Shown: piece after piece, positions 30,336 to 43,579 of the stretch
Numbering within the stretch: the stretch's first letter is position 1
How the letters are laid out: each line of letters opens with the position of its first letter
Source of the DNA: Epiperipatus broadwayi
Taxonomy: Eukaryota; Onychophora; Udeonychophora; Euonychophora; Peripatidae
Direction of reading: 5' to 3'
DNA length: 64,000 bases
NCBI GenBank assembly: GCA_028023455.1
Contig: JAQFVV010006313.1
Span: forward strand, 2,180,992 to 2,244,991
Program-made: the position numbers and the translations under genes
Notes under the pieces: model-generated
Database searches by the model: none
Told to the model about the DNA's origin: nothing
What the model saw: the letters and a program-made list of their open reading frames with translations, nothing else

Positions 30336-31499
30336 GCAACTTAAGCTATTATTGGAAAATCATTTCACTGATGATGATTATGATCAAGAGATCCGTATCC
30401 ACTTTGGAAGGTAAATATTCAACGATGTCCTCTCAGTCGGCCATTATGGATTTAAAGCAGGATAATTATGAATTCAAATGTCAAATTAAATGTTGTTCTT
30501 TCACGTGAAAGAGCAAAAGAAAAGAAGAATGGACTTCATTCTCACTTGTTTATATAGTGCTGAGAACGTGATAAAAAAATAGCATGAATTCAAACTCTTT
30601 TTTTGCTCAATTGTACTTAGTATGCGAAAATTTTTACAATGTCAGTCAAGCAAAAGCTTTCTTTCAGATGATATTGTTCTTCTTATTGTTCTTTTCATAG
30701 TAAAGCAACCATATTTATTATACAACTTATATAAAAGAATTATTTTAAATAAAATTATTATCACAACATATGTATGCTTATGTATATTTATTTTTACACT
30801 GAATGATAAATTATTATTAATTTTATTAAAATTAAAAAAATTAAAATTTCTAAATTAACTGTGCACGTATTTTATGTGCTTATTTGTTATCTCTATGGCT
30901 TTTCTCAAAGATATTTTTATTTTTTTTGGAAAACAGCTTTGTATCACAGTTATGTACATAAAAACGCATACATGCACATTTAAATGTTTGTTGGAGATAA
31001 AAGTTTGTCTACCTGTATTTTAAACCGAATATCATTCACCGAAATATCGCTAAATTATGAACGATTTATTAATTTTATTACGAGGTATTCATACATAAAT
31101 TAAATTTCTGTGCAATGTGGGATTGATAACTAAATTCTTTAATGGATGTTTTACTTGATTTTAAATTTGGTCAATTTAGCAACGTTTTATCAGGTCGTAG
31201 CTATATAAATCGCCATTTCCTTGGCAATACTATATTTATGGTTATAATAAAATTGAAAAAGAAAAGTCTGTTCCTAATATATATATAAAGTTAGGTTATT
31301 ATAATATTATTGAATTAATGGAGTAACTATCACAATATTTAGAAAGATCGATAAGTGGAATTGTATTTATATACTGGACTATTTCCATTATCTAATATTA
31401 AACATTGATTGTCTTTAGAAAAAATTAACTTCATTTAAATTTTCCAATTTTCATTCGATAGTTAGTAATGGCACACAGTTTGGTATATGCACAATGCAT
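30336..31499. other. Gene-free AT-rich DNA
   Basis: Short frames such as 30622-30858 are Leu/Ile/Lys-rich products of AT-rich sequence, without motifs. Confidence 0.4.
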
Positions 31500-31529
31500 T
31501 TTGAGTTTTATTGTTCTCTCTTTTTCAGG

Positions 31530-31632
31530 TGTTGCTGGTACTAGCATGGCAATGGTTCCTGGATCCTTAGACCCTTGGATACTGAATTGTAAGGTAATGC
31601 TCTATCCAGCTGAGCCATCCTGCAAAAGGCAT
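31530..31632 (-). repeat. tRNA-like SINE fragment, minus strand (weak)
   Basis: On the minus strand GGCTCAGCTGGATAGAGCA is a strong tRNA A-box/D-arm match. It is followed about 30 bases later by GGATCCAGGAACC, a poor B box. The plus-strand frame over this stretch (31468-31713) is fortuitous. Confidence 0.4.
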
Positions 31633-31884
31633 ATACTAACCTGTGTGCTATTGCTAACAGATAAATGTAATTGGAAATATTCAATAAAAGTACATTTTTT
31701 TAAAGACATTTAGTAATAGTTTTAACAAGGCTGTAAACCTTAGCAATGAGCGTCTGAAAAATCGTCACTAGGGACCTCTGTAGGTCTTTAAAACACATGC
31801 TTACGCTCCAACATATAAATGCAACTAAAATACCATGATCATAAACCTTCAGGAAAATAGAAAAGTGAAGAATGCATGATAAGG

Positions 31885-32185
31885 AAGATAGATAGACAGC
31901 TAAACAAACCATACAATTGTTCAACAGATGTAGATACAGATAATTAGACAAATAATGAGTAGATAGGATAGATAGTATAATAGATACATCAATAGATAGA
32001 TATATAGAAAAATAGATAAATAGATAGATATAGAGATAAATAATAGATTAATAGATACATATGTAAGTAGATAGATAAATAGTTATGTAAGGATAGATAC
32101 TAGATAGATAGATGAATATTTACATAATTATATAGATAAGTGGATAGACAGCTGAATATATAAATATAGATAGATAGATGGTAGA
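31885..32185. repeat. Degenerate (GATA)n/(TAGA)n region
   Basis: About 300 bp rich in AGATAGATA units, interrupted by variants such as TAAATAGA and TACATA. The purest stretches are around 31995-32040 and 32100-32120. An old tetranucleotide microsatellite. Confidence 0.85.
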
Positions 32186-35005
32186 ATAAATTTGTTATGT
32201 AATGTCAGTGTTTATTTAAAAATAAATATTAATATTTATTAATAGCAAATGTTGAAAAATTAATTAATATATTAGAATTTTTTTTATGAATTTTTACACT
32301 TGCATAACGCAAATTTTTATTTGAATTAATAAAATAATACAAATTAGATTTTGAAGAATATTATGATTATAATATATATAAAAAGTGTAATATTATATAT
32401 GCTAAAATACTATAATGAATATAAGCATAGTCAGTAAAATTTAGTTGTATGATCACCATGAATTTATGTTCATCTATCTTCTCTACATACTGATTTATGA
32501 TCTTGAAATCATATTAATCAAGAACATTAATATAATATATGTATACAGATCCACAATGTTGATATCAGATACCCTCTATTTTTGAGGATGTTCATTTCCA
32601 TAAATTGACTCTGATAAAAACATCTTTAAAATAATTAAAAGTAAAATTGTAATTATCTTAGGCAACTTCTTCAAAGCAATATACAATTGAAATTTATTTT
32701 CTATTACTGGGATAGTAATATTTTTTATTTTGTAATTGTACATCACTTTTATATTAGCATTATAAAAATAAATGATACTTAATATTTTAAATGTATATAA
32801 TCTTAAATTTTTTTTCATGGTGTGCAATATATTGAACAATTTTCTAATGAACAATATTTGTGCATTTTATTTTAAAAATAAATTTTTATTTTTTATTATA
32901 TATTTTCATTTTTTAATAATAAGAGCAATGAGTATTGTTTTAGATTTCAGGTTAAAGAAGTATATTTTAAACTAGATAAAATTTGTTTACTAATTTTCTA
33001 TCAATAAAGTTAATTTTTGTAAAGAATACTTAAAACAACAAAAAATATTTTTTAAAGTATTAAACTTTTACTTGTAATGGCAAAAAAATGACAAAATAAC
33101 AGCTACAGTATTTGTAGTGGTGTTTTTTTCTGTTTTATGTTATTCTAATTTCCTTAACTAATAAACATCACATGATCACCACCTCTTATGCTTGTGTATA
33201 ACTGTTGTTAAAACAGGCAAAACTCACTATTTGTATTGCTACACACAGCAAGCTAGAGTAATCAATGGATGCCAGAAGGCCTGGGCATAAAATATCCATC
33301 TAGTGCCTACTCATCCAATATTCCCAGACTAGTTTCTGGCTTGTCTTTCTATATATCCAAGCCATTCTGATGTACTGCACCTGATTGGCTAATAAGTGTG
33401 AGAGGTTTGCAGTCTCTCAGTTTAATTTCAAATACTGTTTGCACTTTATAAATTAAATATTATTAAAACAATACAATTGATTAAGCAGTATATAAGCCTA
33501 CTATCTGGTTTACATATATCGGTGGCATGTTCATAGTAGCGTCATACTGATGTGTAAAATTCGTGTTTTTTTTATTAAAATCAATGACCTTTACTCTCAG
33601 ATCAAATTTACATTGAAATTTCAAACTGACGAGTGACTTCAAAGAAATCATTTCTAAAATGTATAAAAAAATATTTTTCTATTTACAAAAGAAGTCATCA
33701 AAAGTAAGGATATTATTTTCACATTATAAACCTGCATAAATGTCTTTACTAGCAAAATTTCTTTCCATAAAACAACTTTTTTTCAAAAAATGTTTTTCTG
33801 GAAGGAGAAATTATGTTCATAATATTATATTAACATCAAAATAGAATGTTAGAAATCTTCAGATTTTAATATATCGTCCAAAAAACCCAAACATAAATAA
33901 AACTAGAGCAGGGAAAGCGTTTACATCTTATATAAAATGAATTCTAGACATTAATAGGATGAATGCATATTAAGATGTTACAGCTACGAAAAAAAATGTT
34001 TTAAGTAAACATGAGAAATTGATCTATTTAGAGGCCCAAGTAACTACAATATTTTTATAGGGGGTATAAATTTTCTTATGAGTATGAACATTTAACCAGG
34101 TTTAGAAGAAAAATGTTAATGCAATTAAACAACTCCCACATTCTCAGCATTCACTGTCATTATTTTAGAAGTCAGCCACAGAATAGATTTTATAGTCAGT
34201 ATGAGATACTTATCGTGAAGGGGTAATTAGAGAGGTAATCATAATTCTTTATCAGGAAATATGATTTGGTAAACTTCAATTTGGAAAAATTTCATAAAAC
34301 CTATAAAACAATAATACCATTGAATTTATACTATATTTTTCCATTCTCTAATTTTGCTTCTATATATAAAAATTCATTGGATAATAATTTAGAGTGAATA
34401 AATAGCATAAGCAATTGACATTTAAATTTTTAGATCCCGATCTGAATTCTCGTTTGTCATTACTTCATCTCTTATTTTGTTCTGAATTTTAATGGAAATA
34501 ATATATCAATCATGAGCATAAATAAATTCAGGTTGTCTCAATATTCGCGAATGACCCCTACTGACCAATCGATGGCCATGTGTGTTCCAAACGAAGCATT
34601 GTTATGATGCATATATTTATGCGGCAGAATCCGAAATATATGTTCACGCGCATGCACATACACATATATCGCCAACTAATGGTTGTATATATATATATAG
34701 AAGGCTGGCATATAATAACTAGTTTTTGATTAATGTATATAAAAAATATCTAAAACATGTTTATATGTAGAGAGCAAAAAGCAAATTAAAGTGCATTTAA
34801 AAGGTTTCGTTTAATATTTGATTTTTTTTTTTTTTTGGAGGGGTGTTGAAGCTCAGTAATTTTAAAACAAATACATACATAATTATGAAATTATAAATAT
34901 TAATATCATGAATTATATTTAACTTATGAAAGTATTAATTTTTTTAAAAATTATAATACATTACAATTATATATGTGTGTGTTCATTTGTGTATGTTTAA
35001 ATGTG
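32186..35005. other. No supportable gene; includes a dispersed-repeat fragment
   Basis: Mostly featureless. The 33160-33240 interval shares ACATCACATGATCACC and ACAGGCAAAACTC with 41225-41285, in a rearranged orientation, which indicates an unclassified dispersed repeat. The 33240-33420 stretch is less AT-rich, but no motif was recognised. Confidence 0.35.
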
Positions 35006-35019
35006 TGTATCACCGATGA

Positions 35020-35105
35020 CGTGCTTTAGCGTAGTGGTTGAGAGTCGTATTCTGGAATGTAAGTTCCTCGAATCTATTCTATTTTGGACACTTCTAGTCT
35101 TTGAA
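35020..35105 (+). repeat. tRNA-like SINE fragment
   Basis: GCTTTAGCGTAGTGGTTGAG resembles an A box. It is followed about 30 bases later by GTTCCTCGAATC, a B box with a small insertion. Decayed SINE head. The frame 35001-35201 crossing it is not credible as a gene. Confidence 0.45.
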
Positions 35106-36422
35106 CTTCTTATGAAAGCGAGCAATAAATTAATTCAATTAGTTTTTTACGTTTATTGGGCGTCGCGATTATTGCATTTACATAGTTTGGTCATAACTTG
35201 AGGTTCTGTTTAAAAGAAACTTGAAAACTTTTCAGGTAATCAATTTTTTTTAGATAAATGACTCATAATTATTTCAGCAACAAACTATCTTATAATTAAT
35301 CAGAAAATAGATAACATTTTTTTTTCTAGGTTAAGCAAAAACAAAGTATCTTAAAATATTACACCAAGCGGTAATTTGCGAGCCTGACAAATGTTATTTA
35401 ATACATATACATATATTATTATTTAGTCTAGCACCATATAAATGGTAGTGCAATTAATTTACAATATCCAAATTAGCTGAACAGATGTACAAGTGTATTG
35501 ATTCCAGCTTTTAATCCCAAGTTTTCATTAAGAAAGACAACGGATTTTGGTATAGTGATGAAATTTCTGCTTTCTTTTAAGAATTTCTCTTAATTATTAT
35601 AGTAAACTGAAAAAAAACAAAAAAAACAAGCAATATTATGTTATGCAATGTTCATTTTGTATATATATTTAAAATAATTATTAAATCATATGATATCTTT
35701 CGTGATAAAGGAATAGTAAAGTTTCCCAAAGATTAAAGTCTATTTTTTTTATTAGCCAATAGATGTTAACAATAGCAATAAATTAAGTGTCAGTATGCAA
35801 GAATAAAATTAATTGCATTTCAAAAATTCACATTAATAACTTAATTGTAGCATTAGTACCAATTAATCAAATGCATATAAATAACTACATCAAAGTGATT
35901 AATTGAAAATAATTATTAGATTATATAATAAAATCTTCCTTAAGAACTTGTGATAGAGTCTTATAAATATTTATATTAACGACATAATATGTTATTTGGA
36001 TGGTAACATTTATAAATTTCTACAATCGATTCTTACAAAAGATTTTATCATATCATTTAATAATTATTTTCAATTTGTAATGCGATATTTACTTATATTG
36101 AGATAATGATTTGGTATTTTTCACTGTTATTAAAACTGGATATTTAGTAATTTGTTTTAGGAAATAAAATAAAGCTAAATTATTATGTCAATTTGTAACA
36201 TACAATTAATTTTATTAAACAAGTTGTTGATGCTTAAATGTGTTATTTTTAACACCAAATGATCTTCGAGATATGTTTCAGCTGGATAATAAATAACCAT
36301 TAGGATGCTAACATTTGCAAGACCAGAACCACTGTGTATGGGTATGCAAGGTGTGAGGGGCACAAAGGCATTTATCGGGGTGCCAAAATACCAAGATAAT
36401 AAATAAAATCTATGTATTAATG
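35106..36422. other. Gene-free AT-rich DNA
   Basis: No coding sequence or structured repeat was recognised. Confidence 0.4.
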
Positions 36423-36905
36423 AAAATGTTTATATTATCAAATCACTTCATTATTAAAAATGCATTGTGAATGTAAACATTTTTTATTTAAATATGAGAG
36501 AATATTTCTTTATTTAGACTTATTGTGACAAATTCCCCAGTCTCAAATTTTGAGGTTACAGTTCAAATTATACTATATATATATATACTCTTATCATTGC
36601 ACTAAACTGAACAGGATGATGCCATTTTGTCACAACAATCAATAAAACTTATAAAAAATGTTTAGTTTTCCAAATCACTTTATTGTTAAAAACACATTCT
36701 TATTGTATATATTTTTTATTTAAACATAAAAGAAATACTTCTTTATTTAGATTTGTTGTGACAATTGCTTAAGCCTCAAAATATATTTCATATATACTCT
36801 ACCAATGCATAAAATGAACAAGCTGACACCCTTTTGTCATTATAATTAATAAAATTTATATGTAAATGAAAATGTTTAGACTTCCCATTCAATTTTATTT
36901 AAGTA
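36423..36905. repeat. Tandem repeat, about 230-bp unit, two copies plus a partial third
   Basis: AAAATGTTTA near 36424 recurs near 36656 and again near 36871, and the sequences that follow stay in register. Shared landmarks include AATCACTT, ATTTTTTATTTAAA, TTCTTTATTTAGA and TTGTGACAA. The units differ by substitutions and short indels. The array ends just before the RTE element begins. Confidence 0.75.
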
Positions 36906-36934
36906 TCCTAATTTATATTAAAAGTAACATATTA

Positions 36935-39178
36935 TTATTAATTCACCAACCAAGGCAGTGGTTGGTGGCTGAAGGTGGAGAGTGCTAAGAATCCCCTGAT
37001 TGCGGACCCAGGCTGCCATTTGATGACGACTTTTTATTTAGGTACTTACAACTGCAGTTAACTTTCAAGTGAAGGAAGATTTCAAGAATAAGAAGAAGAA
37101 CTGTCTTAAATTAAATGGGGCATTATTGGATTTTATGAAGTTAGAAGAAAACATGAAGAGGCAATTGATTTAAAAAGTGGACATATACTCTATTATAAAG
37201 GCACAAATATTGGAAATACAAGTGGAGTAGGATTCATTATAAATAAAAAGTGGAATAACAATATTGTGGAGATTGATGGTGTATCGGACAGAGTGGCAAG
37301 ATTAGTTATACAACTTAATAGCAGATACCAAATGCAGATAATTCAGGTTTATGCCCCAACAAGTTCTCATAGTGATGAAGTAGTAGAAGAGTTTTATATG
37401 GATGTACAAAATGATTTTGATCAGAGTAAACAACATTTTAAAATTGTTATGTGATATTTTAATAGTAAAACTGGTAAACAAATGAAAGATGAAAGTGCTG
37501 TAGGTAATTTTGGTTATGGTAATAGAAATGAGAGAGGACATAGACTTGTGGAGTTTGCAGAAAAAGGATAAAACTTTATATTATGAATTTTTTTTTTTGA
37601 GAAAAATGTTAAAAGGAAATGGACATGGAAGAATCCAAATGAAGGTACAGCAGAATTGGATTATATTTTGACTAACAGAAAATATATATTTCAAGATTGT
37701 AATGTTCTTAATAAATTTAACACAGTAAGTGATCATCGATTAGTAAGGTGTAAGATACATGTTAATGTAAAAATGGAGAGACAAAAATTATTAAGAAAAA
37801 CAATATTTACAGTTGATATTCCTAATCTTCAGATACATTCTAATGAATTTAAATTAGAACTTACAAATCGGTTTCAAGTATTAGTAGATTTTGAACATGA
37901 TTCAGATTTGAATGAAATTAATATGAAAATAACTAATACACTTTTAAAAACTGCAACAAAGATAGCTGGTAGAAAAAAGCAGCAATTGACTAATAAAATT
38001 TCTACTGAGACTAGAGAAATTATGAAGACAAGAAGGAATATAATGATATACAAAAGTGATGCTTTAAAAAAAAATTGAATATCTCGAATTTTGTAGAATG
38101 GTACGGGAAAGATTAGGCATTTGATTCTATAAACATTTCTTCAGTGATTAAAGCATTGGATCATCAAGGTATATATATCCAGGATATTGTCACATTTTAA
38201 AGAATATTTATAAAAATGCAACAGCAACAATTAGGTTACATAATGATACTAGGAAAGTCAACATTAAGAAAGGTGTAAGACAAGGTGACTCCATATCTCC
38301 AAAACTTTTTACAGCAGTGATGCAAGAATTATTTTGTGTATTAAAATGAGAAACTAAAGGAGTGAAAGTAAATGGAGATTATTTAAGTCATTTACATCTC
38401 GCAGATTATGTAGTTGTTTTTGCAAATAATGCTTCAGAGCTGCAGGAAATGTTGCAGGATTTATCAAATGAAAGTAGGAAAGTAGGACTAAAGATAAATG
38501 TTAAAAAAACTAAAGTAATGTTTAATCGATTTGCTCAAAATATGAAAATAAAGATTGATTATGATGAATTTGAAGAAGTTAACAGTTACAAATACCTTGG
38601 TCAGATTATTAATACAGATAGAAACATAATGGAGGAAATTAATCCTAGAAGTAAACTTGGTTGGAGTGCTTTTGGTAGAAATAACTTGATACTAAAAGGA
38701 AATATGCCTATGTGTTTGAAACTTAAGGTTTTTAACAAATGTGTTTTACCAGTACTTACTTATCGATCTGAGACTTGGACACTTAATAGAAGAGAAATAC
38801 AGAGAGTTCATACCACTCAAAGAAGTATGGAGAGATGTATGTTGGGAATAACAAAAATAGATCGAAAATGCAATGTATGAGTATGAGACAAACAGGTGTT
38901 ACTGACCTCATTGAAAAAATTACAGATTGCGATGGAGTTGGGCTGGACATATTTCTAGAAGAAATGATAATAGATGGGCAATTGAAATTTCAAATCGGAT
39001 TCCAAGAGATTGTAAAAGGCCCAGAAAGAGACCACATGTGAAATAGATGGATGAAATAAGAAAGTGTGCAGGGGTGATTTGAAGAAAAGAAGCTAAAAAT
39101 TGAAGAAGATGGATTAAACTTGGAGAGACCTTTATCCTGCAGTGGATTGATAATGGTTGATGATGATGATGATTAGTA
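36935..39178 (+). mobile_element. RTE-type LINE, near full-length but internally deleted and dead
   Basis: A 5' region of about 85 bp precedes a broken ORF2 (37024-39165), and the element ends in a TGATGATGATGATGA tail. Short tandem TGA-type tails rather than poly(A) are typical of the RTE clade. The preceding 36.4-36.9 kb tandem repeat may be its landing site. Confidence 0.8.
37024..39165 (+). pseudogene. RTE ORF2 pseudogene (APE endonuclease + reverse transcriptase)
   Basis: The protein would nick target DNA and prime reverse transcription there. In order, across several frames, there are: an endonuclease start (LGTYNCS near 37036), VRRKHEEAIDLKSGHI, a VYAPTSSHSDE stretch (37350-37377), an SDH motif (37726-37734), an RT palm A-box remnant (AFDSI near 38118), the GVRQGDSISPKLF B motif (38272-38310), and the active-site position, which now reads LADY instead of YADD (38398-38409). 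TWTLNRREIQ and a GET-QWIDNG C-terminus near 39120-39150 follow. Damage: the GDFN endonuclease motif is replaced by stop-YFN at 37452; there are frameshifts near 37570; and about 200 or more residues of the RT fingers are missing between about 38095 and 38118. Confidence 0.85.
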
Positions 39179-40005
39179 ATATTTTATTTAAAAATAACTT
39201 GTTTTAAAAATATTGACTTATAATTACAGTAATCCTGTGTGTGCTAAAATTATCTTTATCAATGGCATTTTAAAGAGCTCACATACCTTATTCAGTGTAG
39301 AGTAGTGATAGAATGGAAAACTTTAAAATGTGGGATCCAATAAACAATTCTGCTACTATCTTGTGTAAAATGTTTTTAATAACAATATTATCTGTCTTTT
39401 TTTAATCATGTCATAATATCTTTTTACACCTCTTACTAAATAGCTTTTCCTATTTTTAATAATGATATTGTCTTTTTTTAAATGCAGCGGTATCTTTCTA
39501 CCAATTTTAATAAACATTTTTTTAAGATGTGGATTCTCATTTGTTCTCTATCTAAAAACTTGTCACTGATTCATAATATGAAATATGGCCCAAATCTCAA
39601 TAAAACAGAGTGAGTAAAAAAAAAAAAACCATAACTTTTAAAAAGATATTATTCCATGCCAAAGTATTTAAGTCTTAACAAATTTTATTATATTATTATT
39701 TAATGTAGTTCTTTTGATTGTAATAAAATCACTACATGATTACACTATATTAAAGTCTAAAACATGTATCTAACTAAATGTGTAACTTTTTTATAGCTAT
39801 CCAACATAACCTATGAATAAACAAAATAAAATGCAAGGCATTTTAATGACTTCTAAGAATTTATCGAATAAACCATATATGTATGAAAATTTAAAATGTC
39901 CCTTAAATAAATCCTAGTTGAATCCCTAGTTGTTGAACCATATAATGAAGTATATACTAAATGTAATATGATTTAGTTATTAATAAGCATTAAAAATTAA
40001 ATGAG
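39179..40005. other. Gene-free AT-rich DNA
   Basis: No gene or repeat structure was recognised. Confidence 0.4.
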
Positions 40006-40500
40006 AAAATAGTGTAAATATTTTATTATTGAATAAAATAAGATAAGTTATTTGTGTTAATAGAAAACATAAACGCGTTATGTGTAAGAGGCTCTAAATT
40101 GAAAGTAAGTAATGGATTTTTAAAATAAAGAATTTGCTGGTAGAATGAAAAAAGTTATATTAATCATAATCATTTTATTTAAAGTTGACTTAATTTGATG
40201 ATACTAATGAAATATAAAAGTTACATCAATAACCAATGCAAGTAAGAAAATATAAAATATCAGAATATACATATAATAAATTATAGTTATATAGTAGTGA
40301 AATAATATGCACATAAAAATAAATAATAGTGTAAATATTTTATTACTGAAGGAATATAACTTTCGTAATAAAAAACATAAATAAGTTATGGATGAGAGAT
40401 TCTGAATGGTTTCAAACTCACAAACTATTTTTAACTAATTATTGATATGTTTGTTAAAGTTGATCTAAATATTGGTAAAGAAGTCTGAGTTACATCAGCT
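40006..40500. repeat. Diverged tandem duplication, about 317-bp unit
   Basis: AATAGTGTAAATATTTTATTA at about 40009 recurs at about 40326, followed in both copies by AAAAC/AAACATAAA, A-GTTATG and GA(G)ATTCTGAAT-like strings, and later by TTAAAGTTGA. Divergence is high, so the boundaries are approximate. Confidence 0.5.
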
Positions 40501-41974
40501 TTTACAATCTTTGTATTTTAGAGAGAATAGTATGAGACAATCTGGGTTCTCTTTTCTTTTCACTATGTGAGATGGAACTCAGAGTGAGAATCATATTCTG
40601 TCTGTAGATAATATTTTTAAGTAAGTAAACTAGAAAAGCTGACCCAAGAAGAGAGATGTGATGAATATGTGTGTGTGGAGGTGGTGGAGTAATAACACAG
40701 ATAGTTAAAAAAATTATCTGCAGATATTTTTTATCTCTACAACAATTTGACTGGTTTGTTCAAAAAATAATAGGAAAGCTTTTAAAAGCAAAAATTAAAA
40801 TTTTCAATTTCATCAAATAAATAGTTTTCTTTTAAAGTATTATTTATTGTTTCAAAAATTATTTTTTAAATATTACTTTGTTTTATTTTAACATGTCTTT
40901 TAATCTTTGGGTTTATATTATAGAAAAAAAAAATGAATAAAACATAAAAGGTGCTTACTAAATATGCTAAATGACTAAAGCTATATTTTCACGTTTTTCT
41001 TGCGAAAGTATTAGGAAAAAAGTCTTCTAGTTTACAAATTTTATTTCATAAAATGGGATGGGGAAGGGGTGCTAAAATTTACTTTGCACAAAGACGTCTC
41101 TTATTAATGTAGTGGCACTGTGCATAACATATCATCATAATTTTATTGAAGATTTTATCATATAGTCTAATAAACATTTTAATTACATTTTCTCATAATG
41201 TATTTTAATTATATTACTTATGGAGATAAAACAGGCAAAACTCGCTATAGATATCAAAATGGTGATCGTGTGATGTTTATTGACTTATGGAGATACTGAT
41301 ATAATAAGTAATTTAATTAGAATTTAATATAAACTAATAGATGTTTTCAATTGTATTCCACTATAGGTAAATATTTATATAAGCAAGAGTATGTTTTTGG
41401 TTACAATAGTTAGTGGAAAGTGGAAATTAAATGAAAATAGATATAAACTATTTTATCTTGTAGTTTCAAATTTACTTAAATTCTCCCAAAAAAGACATTG
41501 TTAAGCTGTGATTCTTTACAATACTTTTTAAAATTATCATAAATTTCTTGTCAATGAGTAATCCTATAGCAATACAGTATTATTTACACTTAGATTTTAT
41601 AAGTGTCAAACTATCTAAACTCTCAAGTCTAATATAAATCATTTCAGATAAATACATTAACGATTATTATAATTTATTTATTAATTTAAGATTATCCTTA
41701 GTTAAATATTTTTAAATAATAGAATAATAAATAATATAAATAGATATCAAAGTTATTCATCATACCTCAAGCTAAGATTTCGTTTTCTTAATATGTAGTA
41801 TAATGAATGATCTTTGAACCATGCTTTCAATTTTTTATTTCCAATGTCCATTTGTTGAGACATAAAAAGTTATCTTCAATTCAAATACTCTTTCTTGTCA
41901 ATATTTAATTTATTCATAGAAATGAAGTATGGTCTCTAATCTATGGGTTTTTTTTCAAAGGTAGCTCCCTGTGT
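40501..41974. other. No supportable gene; dispersed-repeat fragment at 41225-41285
   Basis: The 41225-41285 interval (ACAGGCAAAACTCGCTAT, GGTGATCGTGTGATGTTTATT) shares two blocks with 33160-33240, but with one block inverted relative to the other. The rest is featureless. Confidence 0.4.
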
Positions 41975-42095
41975 CTAATAAAAAAAGCGGATGGCTTTAT
42001 TGCTCGGGAGTTCATGCACTCAGACCTGCGAACATCAGAATTGATCCTGGGACTTTCTGCTCTCAAGTTAGACGCTCTACCAACTGAACCAAAAT
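41975..42095 (-). repeat. tRNA-derived SINE, minus strand
   Basis: On the minus strand TTGGTTCAGTTGGTAGAGCG is an excellent tRNA A-box/D-arm match. It is followed by AACTTGAGAGCAGAAAGTCC and a B-box-like AGGATCAATTCTGATG, then GCAGGTCTG. The same series occurs on the plus strand at 3370-3455, so this is a dispersed family. The minus-strand frame 41941-42300 that overlaps it is not a gene. Confidence 0.65.
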
Positions 42096-43575
42096 GGACA
42101 GAGGATTTTTTGTCTGATCTGCAAATACTGAATGTTTTAACTTTTTTACAAATAGAATAAATAACCTTATTGGTCTTAAAGTTTGAATTGCCACAATGGA
42201 AAATCACCAGACATTTTAAACAGAAAAAATGCTGACCAAAAGATTTAATAAACTCAAAATAACATTTTTCTAAAATGATTATTTTTACATACCCAAGCAA
42301 AATTTTATTTTGGAATATGACAGTAAATGATCTTTAAACATTTTTGTTAGAGAACGTAAAATAAAAAAAAAGATCGTGCAGAATATGTCTTTAATAAATC
42401 CATATCTCTTTTTGCTACTACCGGTAGTACAAATGAGATGGTAAATTTTACATATCAGACTTTTATGCCATTATTATGAAAATCTGAATTTAAGAAAAGG
42501 TTATTAAAATGGAATTTTAAACATTAACTGCTCATTCTAGCATTAGCTCCATCCTAATAAGATTCACTTGTTATTCTAAATTACAAATTTCTCTGAATGT
42601 TGTAAGCAGGAGCAGAGAGAAGAAAAAATAATAAATTGTCACTCATTATTATTGTCACACCTTCATCAGATTAATTTTTTAAAAATAATTTTCAAAAATA
42701 ATGATCGTAGTTGAGACTCATATTATTTTAAAATTGATATAGGCTTTTAGAATATGGTGTATGTTTTAATATATCATGGAAATTTATATACAAGGTATAA
42801 TTAACTAATCTTGTAAATACATACCAAAACTCAGGATTTTAGTGATCTTATGAAATATTCTATTTTAATTTGAACTTTTATTTCAGAGATTATTTTGTCA
42901 TAAAATTAATTTGACTTCTGAAATATATAATGCAATTTATTTAAAAAAATGTTTTACATGGAATATGAAAAGAAAATGAAATAATTTTACAATCACCAAT
43001 TACCAGAAAATGACATTTTTAAAATATTGAGATTTTGAAATTATTTAGTGAACTATGTAAAAAAACAAAACAAAAACGTATCATAAAAAAAAAAAAAGAA
43101 CCCAAAACAACTGTAAATTGATGCTCAAATTATAAACATTCAATATTATCTTCAACTTTTCTATTAGTAGTAAAAATGTTTTGAATATAATAAATATATT
43201 GATTTAGAATCTTGTAGAGTTTTTCTTTTTGGCATCCTGAAATGTAGATTTTTTTAAAATATAATTTTATAACTCAACAGGAAATTTATTATACGCAATA
43301 ATTGTTGTGTTGACGACAGTTGAAAGCGGTTTTATTTTTAACCTTGTATTCTACTAAATTATAAGTTTATTTTAACTTGGATGGTAAAGGATGTTGGCAC
43401 AAATAATGTTAAATTTATTTATACTAAGATGTTGTGTTGTTGAACATTTAATAAAAGATATATAATAACTTAATTTTTTTAAAAAAATATTATTCGTCTA
43501 CATCTTCAATATTTATCGTTTAATTTATTTTGTGATAGAATGATGATTAAGATTTTTCTCCAAAACAATAGTAAT
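42096..43575. other. Gene-free AT-rich DNA
   Basis: No gene or structured repeat was recognised. Confidence 0.4.
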
Positions 43576-43579
43576 ATCA

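Noticed and set aside
31885-32185. GATA-factor regulatory cluster
   Set aside because: The repeats are simple tetranucleotide microsatellite units without other regulatory context.
41941-42300. 119-residue minus-strand protein
   Set aside because: The frame runs through a tRNA-derived SINE and has no recognisable motif.
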